This document shows, piece by piece, positions 11,356-22,503 of a DNA stretch of 64,000 bases; within the stretch, counting starts at the first letter, position 1; every line of letters begins with the position of its first letter. The stretch covers positions 157,371,001 through 157,435,000 of the forward strand of contig NC_084461.1 in the NCBI RefSeq assembly GCF_027409185.1, in the 5' to 3' direction. The DNA comes from Cynocephalus volans. Its lineage: Eukaryota; Chordata; Mammalia; Dermoptera; Cynocephalidae. The notes below the pieces were generated by a model. It saw only the letters and a list, made by a program, of their open reading frames with translations. It was not told the DNA's origin and did not search any database. Both the position numbers and the translations under genes were made by a program.

Positions 11356-12080
11356 GTGAGGGGCTCGGGAGAGGGCCGGGCGCGGCGCGGGGTTGGTGGC
11401 CGGCGGCGCTGCAGCCGCGGGCCCCCTCCCCCTCCTCCATCACTACCAGCCGGGCTCAGGCCTAGATGGCCGGGCTGCAGCGAACTTCCTCCCGGCGCGG
11501 CCCGTGCCCCGCCGGCTGCCCGCGCGCACCTCGGCCTCCTGCTCCCCTCAGGTAGCCGGCCTGGGGGGCGCGGGGCCGGCTGCCCTCCCGCAGCAAACTT
11601 TGCTTGCTGCTGAATATTGATGAGTGCAATCGGCTCTGCCGGGAGGTGCTGCTGCGGCTGCGGGAAGGAGTGCGGCCCGGGCAGGCGGCGGCGGCGTCGG
11701 CAGCAGCCATGTTTGTCAAGCTGTAGCAGCTGCTGCTGCCCTGCCTTGGCTTCGCCGGCCGCCTCTGTTTCTCTCCCTGCTGCGTCCCGGCCTCTGAGCC
11801 CTGCAGCTGCGGACCGAGCAGGCCTGCAGTCAGGAAGGCGAGCTCCGGAGTGCACCCGCTTCGGCCGACTGGCTTGCGGCCTGGGCACGTTCGCTGTAAA
11901 GGCTCCGGCGCCGGCTGGGCGTAGGGTGCAGCGCTATTGTGACCGCTGCGCCCGAGCAAGCCAGGAAGGGGGGGTACCTTTTTGTGCAGCGTCCGGGAGC
12001 CCCCCTCTAACCTCGAAGCTCCTTCCCTTCGAGAGAGCCGGCCGCTGGACCCCGGGCTGGGGAGGAGGAGGACGATTCCT

Positions 12081-12397
12081 GTTTGAGATTTGGAGATTTG
12101 GGAATTTTGACTGCCAAAATGATTTTAATTCAGCCCAAGTGTCCACCAGTCTGTAGTGCAGGAAAAAAGGGACGGGCTGTTTCCCTGTGGCAGGATCTGC
12201 CCAGCTTTGGAAAGATGGAGTTTGCGGAGGCTTACCGAGGCCATTTTTCCAGCGTCAGTTGGAGGAACTTTTTCCGCCCATGGAAGTGCAGCAGAAAGGC
12301 ATAGAGGCCACTAGGCCTTGAGAAGTGGCTGCCATTTTGAAGAGAAGAGTGAGATGGCCCGTTATCTCAGATTAATTGCTGTGTTTTTGGATTCCAG
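12081..12397 (+). other. NSD1: End of NSD1 intron 1 with acceptor
   Basis: GC content drops to background. The acceptor 'gtgtttttggattccag|gttg' ends at 12397, placing 17 bases of 5' UTR before the start codon. Short open frames here are chance. Confidence 0.7.
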
Positions 12398-12401
12398 GTT
12401 G

Positions 12402-12431
12402 ATGCCGGCCCAGGATGGATCAGACCTGTGA
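12402..12431 (+). promoter_or_regulatory. Upstream ORF overlapping the NSD1 start codon
   Basis: An ATG at 12402 opens a 9-codon frame ending in TGA at 12429-12431. It lies in a different frame from NSD1, and its stop falls 17 bases past the A of the main ATG. Its own context is weak (T at -3, C at +4). If exon B is used, the frame starts at 11339 in strong context and runs through the junction without a stop. The NSD1 ATG itself has A at -3 and G at +4. Seen directly: frames and contexts. Inferred: a translational effect. Confidence 0.55.
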
Positions 12432-13341
12432 CCTACCTAGAAGAAATTGTCTGCTGCCCTTTTCCAATCCAGTGAATTTAGATGCCCCTGAAGACAAGGA
12501 CAGCCCTTTCGGTAATGGTCAATCCAATTTTTCTGAGCCACTTAATGGGTGTACTATGCAGTTATCGACTGCCAGTGGAACATCCCAAAATGCTTACGGA
12601 CAAGATTCACCATCTTGTTACATTCCACTGCGGAGACTACAGGATTTGGCCTCCATGATCAATGTAGAGTATTTAAATGGGTCTGCTGATGGATCAGAAT
12701 CCTTTCAAGACCCTGAAAAAAGTGATTCAAGAGCTCAGTCGCCAATTGTTTGCACTTCCTTGTGTCCTGGTGGTCCTGCAGCACTTGCTATGAAACAGGA
12801 ACCCTCTTGTAATAACTCCCCAGAACTCCAGGTAAAAGTAACAAAGACTATCAAGAATGGCTTTCTGCACTTTGAGAATTTTACTTGTGTGGACGATGCA
12901 GATGTAGATTCTGAAATGGACCCAGAACAGCCAGTCACAGAGGATGAGAGTATAGAGGAGATCTTTGAGGAAACTCAGACCAATGCCACCTGCAATTATG
13001 AGCCTAAATCAGAGAATGGTGTAGAAGTGGCCATGGGAAGTGAACAAGACAGCACACCAGAGAGTAGACACGGTGTAGTCAAATCGCCATTCTTGCCATT
13101 AGCTCCTCAAACTGAAACACAGAAAAATAAGCAAGGAAATGAAGTGGACGGCAGCAATGAAAAAGCAGCCCTTCTCCCAGTCCCCTTTTCACTAGGAGAT
13201 ACAAACGTTACTATAGAAGAGCAATTAAATTCAATAAATTTATCTTTTCAGGATGATCCAGACTCCAGTACCAGTACATTAGGAAACATGCTAGAATTAC
13301 CTGGAACTTCATCATCATCTACTTCACAGGAATTGCCATTT
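12415..13341 (+). CDS. NSD1: NSD1 coding exon 2 (N-terminal residues 1-309)
   Basis: NSD1 is a nuclear SET-domain enzyme that mono- and dimethylates histone H3 lysine 36; loss of one copy in humans causes Sotos syndrome. This exon encodes the N-terminal 309 residues, starting MDQTCDLPRRN. I recognise it as near-identical to the human protein. The region is mostly disordered: an acidic block at about residues 160-187 (DDADVDSEMDPEQP...), a lysine-containing hydrophobic patch at 140-153 (VKVTKTIKNGFLHF), and a serine run near 299-304. The start was chosen for its strong Kozak context, the acceptor at 12397 and homology. Splicing occurs after ...ELPF, with donor TTT|GTAAGC at 13342, phase 0. Reading through the donor adds 19 codons before TAA at 13399-13401. 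No frameshift or stop interrupts the exon. Confidence 0.97.
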
Positions 13342-13950
13342 GTAAGCAGTTTTTGGTACAACTTAAATATATACATAAATGTATATATACAGGCCACTTA
13401 AAGGGAAGTATAACGAATTTGGTTTTGGTTGCTTATCAGTTCACAGCTGAAAGCCTGTTACTTATGATAAACTTTTTTGGGGAAATTTTACTTTGATTTT
13501 TGAACTTATCTCTGTTCCGTGAGTTTGGTTCTTTTCAGCTTTTCCCAAATACCTGTCCATTGAGGACTGTCTAAATGTTAAATTTTTAAAGGCATTTGGT
13601 TGAGACTGGATTTAATTTTTCAAGATGGAGGTAAACATTTGATTCTTTTTTTTTTTTTTAAGGGTGGGTTTTGGCCTATATCAGTCATGGGGGCAGGTGA
13701 GCCAATTTATTACTAGGTGTATTACTAGGTGTCCTGTTTCCATATAAGACATGGCTTATTTTTTTTTAGTTGATGGGGGTGACACTTGCTGCAGGTTGAA
13801 GTGCATTTGAGCACAGATTGAAAGTGACTAAGATGAGAAGGCTTTCTTGGACATCATTCGCAATTTAAATTAGTCTTAATTTTTTGAACTTCTTATTGTG
13901 AAGGTATAGCATCCTGTGCTTTTGATAACTGCCACCATCGGAATAGGCTC
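13342..13950. other. Intronic, no element recognised
   Basis: AT-rich unique sequence directly after exon 2, with a T-run near 13648. Nothing supported. Confidence 0.5.
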
Positions 13951-14047
13951 TTTTTTTTCTTGGAGCCTGGCCAGTACAGGGATCCAAACTCTTGACCTAG
14001 GTGTTATCAGCCCCATGCTCTCCCAAGTGAGCTAACTGGCCAGTCCC
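13951..14047 (-). mobile_element. Monomeric tRNA-like SINE (type B), antisense
   Basis: 'gagcctggccagtacaggga' through 'gtgagctaactggccagtcc' is flanked by 'taggctctt' near 13944 and near 14054. Confidence 0.88.
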
Positions 14048-15208
14048 CCAGAGTAGGCTCTTGAGCCTTTTCTAGTTTTACATTTTGAAGTGTGTGTACA
14101 TATATGTGTGTTTGTGTGTGCGTGTGTGTAGAAATGGAGAAAAACTAATTTGTGTTGCTGTTTTCAGTAGTGCCATGTAATTGTTAGAGAGCAGTAAATG
14201 ATAACGTTCTTTTTCATTTTAACTTATTCTTATTACAGTATTTCTTAAATTTCTTGAATTCTTTAATTAGTTAAATGATCAGTTGACTTCTTAGCCTCAG
14301 TTTCATCAGCTTTAAAACCTGAAAGTACTTGATTGCTAAAAGATTCCTTTCAGCTTTAAATATTTGGTTCTGATTTTATTTCTGCCCAGACACATTGTTA
14401 TGGGCACCACTAATGTCACCAAAGAGGAATTTTTTTTGAGGGGTGGGTAAGGGACAACGAATGCCTCAGAAATACTATGTAAAGTTTCCTATAAGAATAT
14501 TTTTATGGTATGTGGTGATTGTATATTCCTGCTGTCCCTGAAAGTTACAGAGGGAGAAGGTGGGTGTGTCACTTCTATTTCTGTTGATTCATATCTTAAA
14601 TATACTTTAGCACTCCTTCCCTTTCTTAGCTTGGCAGATGCAGATTTTAAAAATTTATTTTGGTTATCTTGAGTCTGTATTGTCCTCGGTATACATTAGG
14701 GTGGATAGGCTGTTTTGAAAACCCATTGGCAGATCAGACAAATCTTTTTTCTTGGGTTCATATTGAAATTTATTTTATGTATATGTAGTTTTTTCTTTGT
14801 TTTCACATATATTTAGATCTGAGGATGGAGATGTTTCTCTAGAAACATACCAATACAAATGTAAACCTGTCTGGTTTTCATCAAAGAAATGTTAATGGAG
14901 TATTGGTTTTGTTAAAAACAATTGACAGTATTAGTTAATGCATCTAAAATGGGAGTTAGCAAACTTGTATAAATGTGGAAAATTTTTTTTCAGGGAGAAA
15001 AACCGAGTTGCTCAGACTTTATAGCCTTGAAGAACCGAGTATCTAAAATATTCTTTAGACCTTTGATTAAGATTGTGGTTGAAATCTGTTGCTTTTATTT
15101 TTGCCTTTGGTATTTTTAAACTGAAACCTTAAAAAGTGAGGTCAATCTCAGAATGCAAATTTAGCTAAACAATGTAGCTTGGGAAAGATGTAAATACGAA
15201 CAATTCTT
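14048..15208. other. Intronic, mostly unique
   Basis: It contains a TG/TA-rich microsatellite-like stretch at about 14091-14129. Otherwise there is no recognisable element or exon. Confidence 0.5.
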
Positions 15209-15324
15209 GGGCTGGCCGGTTAGCTCAGTTGGTTAGAGTGCAGCCTTATAATACCAAGGTGGCAGGTTTGGATCCCCATACTGGCCAGCTGTCACAAAAA
15301 AACAAAACAAACAAACAAACAAAA
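15209..15324 (+). mobile_element. Monomeric tRNA-Ile-like SINE (type B), sense
   Basis: 'ggctggccggttagctcagt' to 'gatccccatactggccagct' is the closest match here to an isoleucine tRNA, with A-box and B-box regions visible. It ends in an (AAAC)n-type tail. Confidence 0.92.
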
Positions 15325-15649
15325 CTTCTGGGTAGTCATATAGTATTGACATTTTAGACTGTTCACAGTTGATTAAACTTCATCAATGCAGCAGGCAGGA
15401 TCCTATGCTCAGGGCTGGAAATTTTAGAAAATCCTTAGCAAATGCTATTTGTCTTTTATTTTGTCTGTAATATTATGATAGAATAAGATTCTCTTGGCAG
15501 TGGGTAAGGGTAGTTATTAGGGTAGTAAACCCCCTGTCTAGAATTAGAGAAAAACGCATAAATCAAAGTTATGTTTTCTGTTGTTTTGTATATACAGCTC
15601 TAAGCAGGCTGTTTGCCTCCTGTCATAAAACAAGCAGCCTCTTCACTTT

Positions 15650-15820
15650 TTTTTTTTTTTTTTTTAAAGATGACCGGTAAGGGGATCTTAACCCTTGGCT
15701 TGGTGTTGTCAGCACCACGCTCAGCCAGTGAGCTAACCGGCCATCCCTATATGGGATCCGAACCCGGGGCCTTGGTGTTATCAGCACCGCACTCTCCCGA
15801 GTGAGCCACGGGCCGGCCCC
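15650..15820 (-). mobile_element. Dimeric SINE (type A), antisense, 16-bp TSD
   Basis: A full-length dimer with a long T-tract. The exact duplication 'gcagcctcttcacttt' lies at 15634-15649 and 15821-15836. Confidence 0.95.
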
Positions 15821-16199
15821 GCAGCCTCTTCACTTTACCATCATGTACTCTTCAGTTATTTTCTCTGCATACAGTGATGTGAAATTATTGCCATTACAGT
15901 TTATAATCCTGACTTGGTGCTTTTATATTTAACTGAATTGATACCTTTTAATTTCCCACTGTGTACAAAGCCTGTGTGCTTTGTACATAGTAGGTGTTTG
16001 ATAAAATATTGAAGGAAGGTTGGTCCCTTAATAAATTGGCAATAACTTGCAGTTTACGAAGTGTGTTGGTCTGCATTGTCTCATGTGGTCTTCATAGCCT
16101 TGTAGTAAAGAGAGATGTTATAGAAGACATAGGTCAACTTTCGTGGCACTTGAGATCATTGGAGTCAAGACTGAAACCCTTGAAATTATAGAATTATCT

Positions 16200-17807
16200 G
16201 AGTACTCTTGGCTTTCTTTAGTGAATTCTGAAGGTCTCTGACACTTTTGCCTGGGTCTGAAGGAACTGGTTTTCTCGCTGGGCTGATTTACAGCAGTTGT
16301 TTGTTTTCTACTCTTCCTCACTTGGATATTTTTATGGAGAGTTTATACTACAGTTGTATTCATGAATTTGGGGATCTGCAAAGTTCTTAGCATGGCTCCA
16401 GGATGGTCTGACATACATATTATACTGTTGATACTCTTTAAGTTCTGTGCTGTAGATGTTTAAGTGGTTAAGTTATTGAGTGGAGACATGAATGAAACCT
16501 AGAGCAGGTGAGGCTTCAGGGAAGAAGTGGGACTTGAATTGGCCTTGGCCGAGTTGGGTTTGTTAGGTTATAGAAGGGTAATTTCAATGTGGAGAATTAA
16601 ATGAGCATGACTTTTTCAGAGGGTACTTGTTGGTGATTGCTTGTAGGATGAGTGTAGTCAGGCAGTAGGGCCTAGAAATATCCAGACTGAGGCATGTGGT
16701 ACTGATGTGATAGGAGTTGGGACCCTGTGAAGAATTTTAGCTGAGAATTGATGTGATGAATCTACGTTTATGCGATTATGGCTGGAAGAGACTAGAGGCA
16801 ACGTTTGGATGTAGGAGTCTATTGCAATAGTAATTAAGACTTAGACTTGAGCAGAGTCAGTACTAGAAAGATATGGGATACATCTAAAATATTATTTCAA
16901 TAGGGGAAAATTGGCAGCCCTTTTGGGGGTTGCCTAGACTTGAGGAATGGAGGAGAGAGATGAGTACAGATGATGTCCAAGGCTTGTAGTGTTGGTGTCT
17001 GAGACAAAAATGATTCTTCAGGGGTTCCAGGGTTCCCTCCTCTTTCTACTCATCAACAGCAATTCTCTACTCCCGTTTTTCTTTTCTGAGAAGAAAATTG
17101 ATCCTCCCCACCTCTGAGGTTCTGCTCTCTGATTCTTTTCTCCTTGCTGGGTGACCTTGTTTTATTAATTACCCTTTCCTCTTTCTCTTTTGGAGTCTTC
17201 ATTCTGTACCACTTTTTCTGCCTAAAACCATGGTAGCATCTTCTTATTCTAAAGGAATTTTCCTCTGTCCTGTAACCCCTTGTTATCATTCCCCTTTACT
17301 GGTGAATTTCTTGAAAGAGTTGTCTACTTTGTTTCTCTCCCCTTAATGCTTTGTGTTTTGGTTTCTATATGCTCCATTCCGCTGAAACTGTTCTTTCATA
17401 AGTCAAAAATGTTGCCTTCTCAATATTTATCCTACTAGATTTGCAGCATTTTGACCACCACTCTTTAAACAGTCCTTTTTTTTTTTTTGATTGCTTGCTG
17501 TTTTTCTCTTCTTTCTTTGCAGTCTCGTCTATTTTCATTGATTCAGTTTACTGCTGCTCTGCTGTGTGAAACTTTTTCTCTGACCTGACTTCTGAGCTTC
17601 AGACCAAGAAATTCTAATCACCAACTGAGCTTCTCTTCTACCTTGTGTTCATATTCACTTAAAATGTAATGTTATTTCTATTTTGAAGCATCTCTTTTAT
17701 TTCCAAACGTGTGTTTCCTTCTGTGTTAATGATGACATCATCCTCCTTTTCATCTCAAGGCTGGAAACCGTGGAGTCAGCTTATTCATTTATATGACTAA
17801 AACACAT
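16200..17807. other. Intronic, old repeat remnants
   Basis: Positions 16480-16850 resemble an ancient repeat with the theme 'gaagtgggacttgaattgg... agggcctagaaata'. Positions 17030-17720 are pyrimidine-rich and resemble degenerate L2-like sequence on the + strand. No exon seen. Confidence 0.35.
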
Positions 17808-17905
17808 GGGCTGGCCACTTGCTCAGTTGGTTAGAGCATGGTGCTGATAACACCAAGGTCCAGGGTTCAATCCCTGTACTGGCCAGCTACCAACCCCTGC
17901 CCCCC
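17808..17905 (+). mobile_element. Monomeric SINE (type B), sense, 9-bp TSD
   Basis: The A-box and B-box regions 'gctcagttggttagagc' and 'gggttcaatcc' are well preserved. The duplication 'aaaacacat' lies at 17799-17807 and 17906-17914. Confidence 0.92.
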
Positions 17906-18440
17906 AAAACACATTTGAGTACCTCTTCTGTGCCAGGCATTGCTAGTATTAAAAAAAAGAAGGAAAGAGATATTCTGTGCTTTTAAGAAACTTCACTGTG
18001 TGGTGAAGACTAGTGTAAATAATGATAATACAGAATACTAAGTGTCTGGTAGGTTAGACATATGCAATACTTTGGAAGTGTGAAGGAAGGCATGCCTGTA
18101 ATAATCAGGAAGGACTTCATAGAGTGGTTATTTATAATTTGAGCAGAGACATGCCAATGAGAGGGAATAGCATATGCAAGTGGCAAGAAATTCTTGTTAG
18201 GTATCTAGAAGGAGTGCGGTTGTCGGGAGAGAAAGGTGTAAAGATAGGTCTGTATGTGTGCTATAGAGTTGAATTTTTACACTGTTGCTAAATTATATAG
18301 GTCCCTCCGTCTTTTTCTTTCTTCATTCCCATTCTCCCATGAGTTCTTTATCAGTCTCTCTCTCCATTCTATCTTATATAAAATTACTTCCTACTTCCAA
18401 AATGAGAAATACTGGATCTCTGCTTAAAGCTTTACCTTCA

Positions 18441-18532
18441 GGTTGGGTCACTTGGTTAGAATGTGGTGCTGATAACACCAAGGTCAAGGATTTGGATTCC
18501 CTTACTGGCCACCTGCCAAAAAAATAAAAAAT
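18441..18532 (+). mobile_element. Monomeric SINE (type B), sense, 15-bp TSD
   Basis: The body has lost part of the A-box region ('ggttgggtcacttggttaga'). The exact duplication 'aaagctttaccttca' lies at 18426-18440 and 18533-18547. Confidence 0.93.
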
Positions 18533-18778
18533 AAAGCTTTACCTTCAATGCTTCACTCTTCTCTCCATTTTGCTAACAAATAAAGCTGAAATTCAGTGTC
18601 ATCTTTGATAGGATCCTGTTCTGACCTTTCCAGATCTTATGCTATACACTTTGTGTATGTTGGTTTCAGCCATACTGAACTGTTAGTGGTCCCTTGCGCT
18701 ACACTCCCTCCTTGCTCATGCCTTTATTCTCCTGGTCTGATTCATCTTTGAATCTTAACAGTGTGTCCATGGTGCCTT

Positions 18779-18886
18779 TTTTTTTTTGTTTTTTTGGGGG
18801 GAGGCCAGCCAGTACTGGGATCCGAATCCTTGACCTTGGTGTAATCTCATCAAGCTCTAACCAAGTGAGCTAACTGGCTAGCCTCA
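18779..18886 (-). mobile_element. Monomeric SINE (type B), antisense
   Basis: A T/G-rich tail, then 'ggccagccagtactgggatc' to 'gtgagctaactggctagcc'. A short duplication 'gtgcctt' flanks it. Confidence 0.88.
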
Positions 18887-19155
18887 AGTGCCTTCTTGTA
18901 TATGTGGACACATATATTTAATGAGTGAATGAGTAAATGGTGCTATTACAGTGTTACAAGTTGAGAAGGGGAGTAAATTTTAAGTAGGAGGGTGATGAAT
19001 GGACTCTCAGCTGTCATTTTCAATGTACCATATTTCAAAACTTCACAGGATTTGACTTTATTTCCTTATGCACTCAATTTCTAAAGCTTTTGAATTTGGT
19101 CTGCTTAATATCTCAATCACTCATTTTTCTCTTCATTCTTAATTATCACTCTTCT

Positions 19156-19319
19156 TTTTTTTTTTTAAATGATAACCGGTAAGGGGATCTCAACCCTTGA
19201 CTTGGTGTTGTCAGCACCACACTCAGCCAGTGAGCGAACCGGCCATCCCTATATAGGATCCGAACCCGTGGCCTTGGTGTTATCAGCACCACACTCCTGA
19301 GTGAGCCACGGGCCAGCCC
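19156..19319 (-). mobile_element. Dimeric SINE (type A), antisense, 15-bp TSD
   Basis: The full dimer is flanked by 'aattatcactcttct' at 19141-19155 and 19321-19335. A few bases are lost in 'cactcctgagtgagcc'. Confidence 0.95.
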
Positions 19320-19344
19320 TAATTATCACTCTTCTAATTAAGGA

Positions 19345-19565
19345 TATAAAATCATAATGACTTTAGAGTTGGACAGATTTCTGAGTGTATATACTACATT
19401 ACTTGATTAGTTGGAGAAGTCTAATCTTTCTGAGGCCTGGTTCCTCATGTCTAAAATGGGGTTAATACCTTTCTTGTAGGGTTGTTGAGAGTATGCAGCA
19501 GGATAATTTATATGAAGCATCTAGCACAGTGCTAGTCCTGAAGTAGGTGCTCAGTAAGTAATGCG
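19345..19565 (+). mobile_element. MIR SINE, sense
   Basis: 'tttctgaggcctggttcctcatgtctaaaatggggttaatacc...gggttgttgaga...gcacagtgctag...gtgctcagtaagta' follows the MIR consensus order. Confidence 0.8.
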
Positions 19566-20052
19566 TATTATTGCATGCCAAGAACCAAATGTACATTTAG
19601 AACAGTTAATTGTGAATTTTGAGAAAGATATCTTTGTATTTTTGGTTTTTTTCTCTATTCTTCCAGACTCTTTTCTTGTTTAATTGGTAAGATAAGGACA
19701 TTAACTACTGTTGACAGTTTCCATTTTTAGTAATCAGGAGAATTTGTTACATTTTTACTTGTAATCAGGAAAATTTAATTTGTGCAATAGGATCATTAGC
19801 ATCCTAATTATTAAGGTAAATAGTACCCTAATTATTAAGTGGTGTAACTTTATTCCATTGTTACTTTTTGCTGGTTGTCTTTTATAATAGATATAAATGT
19901 TTTATTTTTATCCCCTGATACTCAGGGGAGCCTACTGAAAGGAGATCTTATCTCCTCCCTCCCCTCTTTTTTAATCTTTTTTTAATCAGCAACCTACCTC
20001 TTTTCTGATGATGGGTTTGATTTTAATTGAACAGTCATCTCTGAAACTAATT

Positions 20053-20150
20053 CTTTTTTTGTTTTTGGCAGTTGGTCAGTATGTGGATCCAAACCCTTGT
20101 TATAACATTGGATCACCATACTCTAACCAACTGAGCTAACTGGCCATCCC
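20053..20150 (-). mobile_element. Monomeric SINE (type B), antisense
   Basis: 'ggcagttggtcagtatgtgg' to 'ctgagctaactggccatccc'. It is moderately diverged. Confidence 0.85.
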
Positions 20151-20361
20151 AAATGTAGCCTTTTAAAGCAATTACTGTGAATCTTTTTTTAATTAGAAAA
20201 TTCAAATTTAAAAATGGAATGTCAAAGTTTCTTCTGTCACTCATATACTCCCTCATTTTCACTGTTTATATACATTTTAAAATTTTGGTTAATATGTTAA
20301 TGACACCTTTTCATATGTGCATGTAGATAAATCTCCATTTTTTTTTTGTTGTTGTCATGGA

Positions 20362-20538
20362 AACTTTTTTTTTTTTTTTTTTAATGATGACCGGTAAGGG
20401 GATCTTAACCCTTGACTTGGTGTTGTCAGCACCAAGCTCACCTAGTGAGCTAACCGGCCATCCCTATATGGGATCCAAGCCCGTGGCCTTGGAGTTATCA
20501 GCACCACACTCTCCCGAGTGAGCCACAGGCCGGCCCCC
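20362..20538 (-). mobile_element. Dimeric SINE (type A), antisense
   Basis: A long T-tract and full dimer, flanked by 'gtcatgga' at 20354-20361 and 20539-20546. Confidence 0.93.
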
Positions 20539-20639
20539 GTCATGGACATTTTTCTTGAGGTAAATGTATATTCATATGCTGACAACCAGAGTATTGATGT
20601 TGATATAACTCACCAATCATATTCAGGGGTCCCGAGGTG

Positions 20640-21600
20640 GTTCTTTCCCTTAAATAAAAAGTCTATATTTCTGTTAGGACATATTCCAGATGTCCCCAGT
20701 TTTATTTGTACTCATTTGTATGTATGTATTAAATTGTTTACATTTTTATCACCTGTTTATGTTAGTGTATCAACTACCATAGTCAAGTTTCTGAGCAGTT
20801 CTAACACCATAAGGGTCCCTCCTGTTGCTCTCTTTGGCAACCCCTTCTTCCCTAACCCCTGCCAGCTGCTAATCCGTCCTTTGTTTCTCATTTTGTCATT
20901 CCAAAGATGTTTTGTAAACAAAATTATATAGTTTGTAGCCTTTGGGATTGGCTTTTTTTACTTAGCGTAATTCCCTGGAGATTCATCCAAGTTGTTGAAT
21001 ATTATCAATAGATTATTCCTAATCTAATACTAAATAATATTCCATAATTGTTTAACCATTCACTTGTTGAAGGACATCTGGGCTAATTCTAGCTTTTGGC
21101 TATTAACATGCTATAAACATTTCTGTATAGTTTTTTGTGTGAACACAAGTTTTCATTTGTCCTACCCAGTAGGACAGTTGCAGGACTGTTTGGTAATGGC
21201 GTGTTTAGTTTTACGAGGGAACTTCAGTTTGTGGAAAAATAGAAATGAAAGATAATACGAATCTTTCCATGAACTTTTTGAAGAACCCTCAGAAAGTTTT
21301 CCAAGTTTGCCAAGCTGTTTTCCAGCAGTGTTATGAATGATCTAGTTTCTCTGCATCCTTGTCAACATTTAGTGTTGTCACTATTTTATATTTTAGCTAT
21401 TCTGATAGTTAGGCGGTGGTGATATCTCATATCTCATTGTGGTTTTAATCTGCATTTCCCTGATAGCTGATTATGTTGAAGATCTTTTCGTATGCTTATT
21501 TTAAGCCTCTTTGAAATATATGCATGTTTTTTGCCTGTTTTATAATTGGATTGTTTGATTTTTTTTGAGTTTTGAGAATTCTTGATATATTCTAGATAAT
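20640..21600 (-). mobile_element. Old L1 3' UTR and ORF2 end, antisense, interrupted
   Basis: Complement of an L1 3' region: 'atttttatcacctg', a C-rich block 'ccccttcttccctaacccctgcc', then 'ttgtagcctttgggattggc...cttagcgtaattccctgg...tcatccaagttgttg' and further into ORF2. A mariner-type MITE interrupts it at 21212. Confidence 0.75.
21212..21292. mobile_element. Mariner-type 80-bp MITE (palindromic), inside L1
   Basis: 'tacgagggaacttcagtttg' at the left and 'catgaactttttgaagaaccctc' at the right are terminal inverted repeats that extend through most of the element. The TA target is visible on the left; on the right it has decayed to CA. Related copies are at 24431, 38351 and 50801. As RNA it would fold into one long hairpin. 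Confidence 0.8.
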
Positions 21601-21608
21601 ATGCTTTT

Positions 21609-21745
21609 TTTTTTTTTTTTTTCGTCGTTTTTTCGTGACTGGCACTCAGCCAGTGAGTGCACTGGTCAGACCTATATAGGATCCGAACCCGCGGCGGGAG
21701 CGCTCCCAGCGCAGCACTCTACCAAGTGCGCCACGGGCTCGGCCC
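21609..21745 (-). mobile_element. tRNA-derived SINE type C ('gagccc...gcggcggg' form), antisense, 16-bp TSD
   Basis: It differs from types A and B in the GC-rich middle 'cccgcggcgggagcgctccc', which is self-complementary. The B box 'ggttcggatcc' is intact on the minus strand. The duplication 'tagataatatgctttt' lies at 21593-21608 and 21746-21761. Confidence 0.94.
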
Positions 21746-22296
21746 TAGATAATATGCTTTTAAATGGCTGTATATACAGACCATAATTTTTAAATATTGC
21801 TTCCGTTTTTAGATAATTCATTAGAGAACCAATGAAATCATATGTACTTGTGATTTCCCCTTAATAAATTAGAACAGATTTGTAGTGTTTGTTGCTATTA
21901 CTAGGTGAATTTACTCTATTAAGTCCTCTAAAATTCTTTTCACATCTCCGGTGATCTTATAGAAAATACCATAATATTCTTTTAAAGATTACCGGAAAGA
22001 TAAAATTTGTTTTGGAGGGTGAAGAATTATATTTACATATTAGATTAAATTAAAAATAACTGGTTATATAATATTCCCTCATATACCAGGAAGAGTCTGA
22101 AGGTAAATTTTTTTTGTAATTTATGAGGATTTATTCCCTGTGTCATCTCTTATTTCTCTTGATGCCGTAATTGGAGCTGTTGGGGCTCCCTGGTGAAAGT
22201 AAATGATGTGCAAGATATGTCCGTATCAAGTGAAAGTAACAGACATTAATGTCACATTAATTGTCATTGGAATTTTATATACAGAGGCATTTCTTT

Positions 22297-22342
22297 TTTA
22301 AAAAATTTTTATTGTAAATTGACAGTTGATAGTTTATACTAA
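22297..22342 (-). mobile_element. Micro-insertion of L1 3' end (46 bp), antisense
   Basis: A 46-bp piece 'tttaaaaaatttttattg...gacagttgatagtttatac' resembles the extreme L1 3' end. It is flanked by 'aggcatttcttt' at 22285-22296 and 22343-22354, so it is an extremely 5'-truncated insertion. Confidence 0.7.
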
Positions 22343-22503
22343 AGGCATTTCTTTAACATTGCAGATGGCTCAATTAAAAAATGTATTGAATCTGGTTTTA
22401 TAATTAGTAGATCAAGGGACAGCACTTTCACCAAGGCATGATCTGTAAAGAATTGCAGAGCAGTTGTTGAGAGGTAATACAGTTCTATATTTGAAGTACT
22501 TTT

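Larger units (their letters stand above)
9070..12080 (+). promoter_or_regulatory. NSD1: CpG island promoter of NSD1
   Basis: This roughly 3-kb stretch is very GC-rich and full of CpG, in sharp contrast to both flanks. It ends about 330 bases before NSD1 coding exon 2. Visible elements are a GC box (9923-9932), alternating CG runs (about 10971-11070), an inverted CCAAT box (10905-10909) and 'gggcgggg' at 11328-11335. No TATA box sits at a plausible start, so initiation is probably dispersed. A broad island like this fits a widely expressed chromatin gene. The many long open frames on both strands are produced by GC composition, and I reject them as genes. Confidence 0.9.

Noticed and set aside
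9216..11888. Many open frames of 100-270 codons on both strands
   Set aside because: They lie in the CpG island, overlap in several frames at once, are Ala/Pro/Arg/Gly-rich by composition and resemble no family.
13342..13401. NSD1 frame continuing 19 codons past exon 2
   Set aside because: This is intron read-through past a strong donor; exon 3 joins exactly in phase. Only intron retention would use it.
15209..15300. Possible isoleucine tRNA gene
   Set aside because: A-box and B-box regions are present, but the anticodon stem is degenerate and an A-rich tail follows; it is a SINE.
20518..20931. 137-codon frame beginning in a SINE
   Set aside because: It is chance joining of SINE head sequence with antisense L1 3' UTR.
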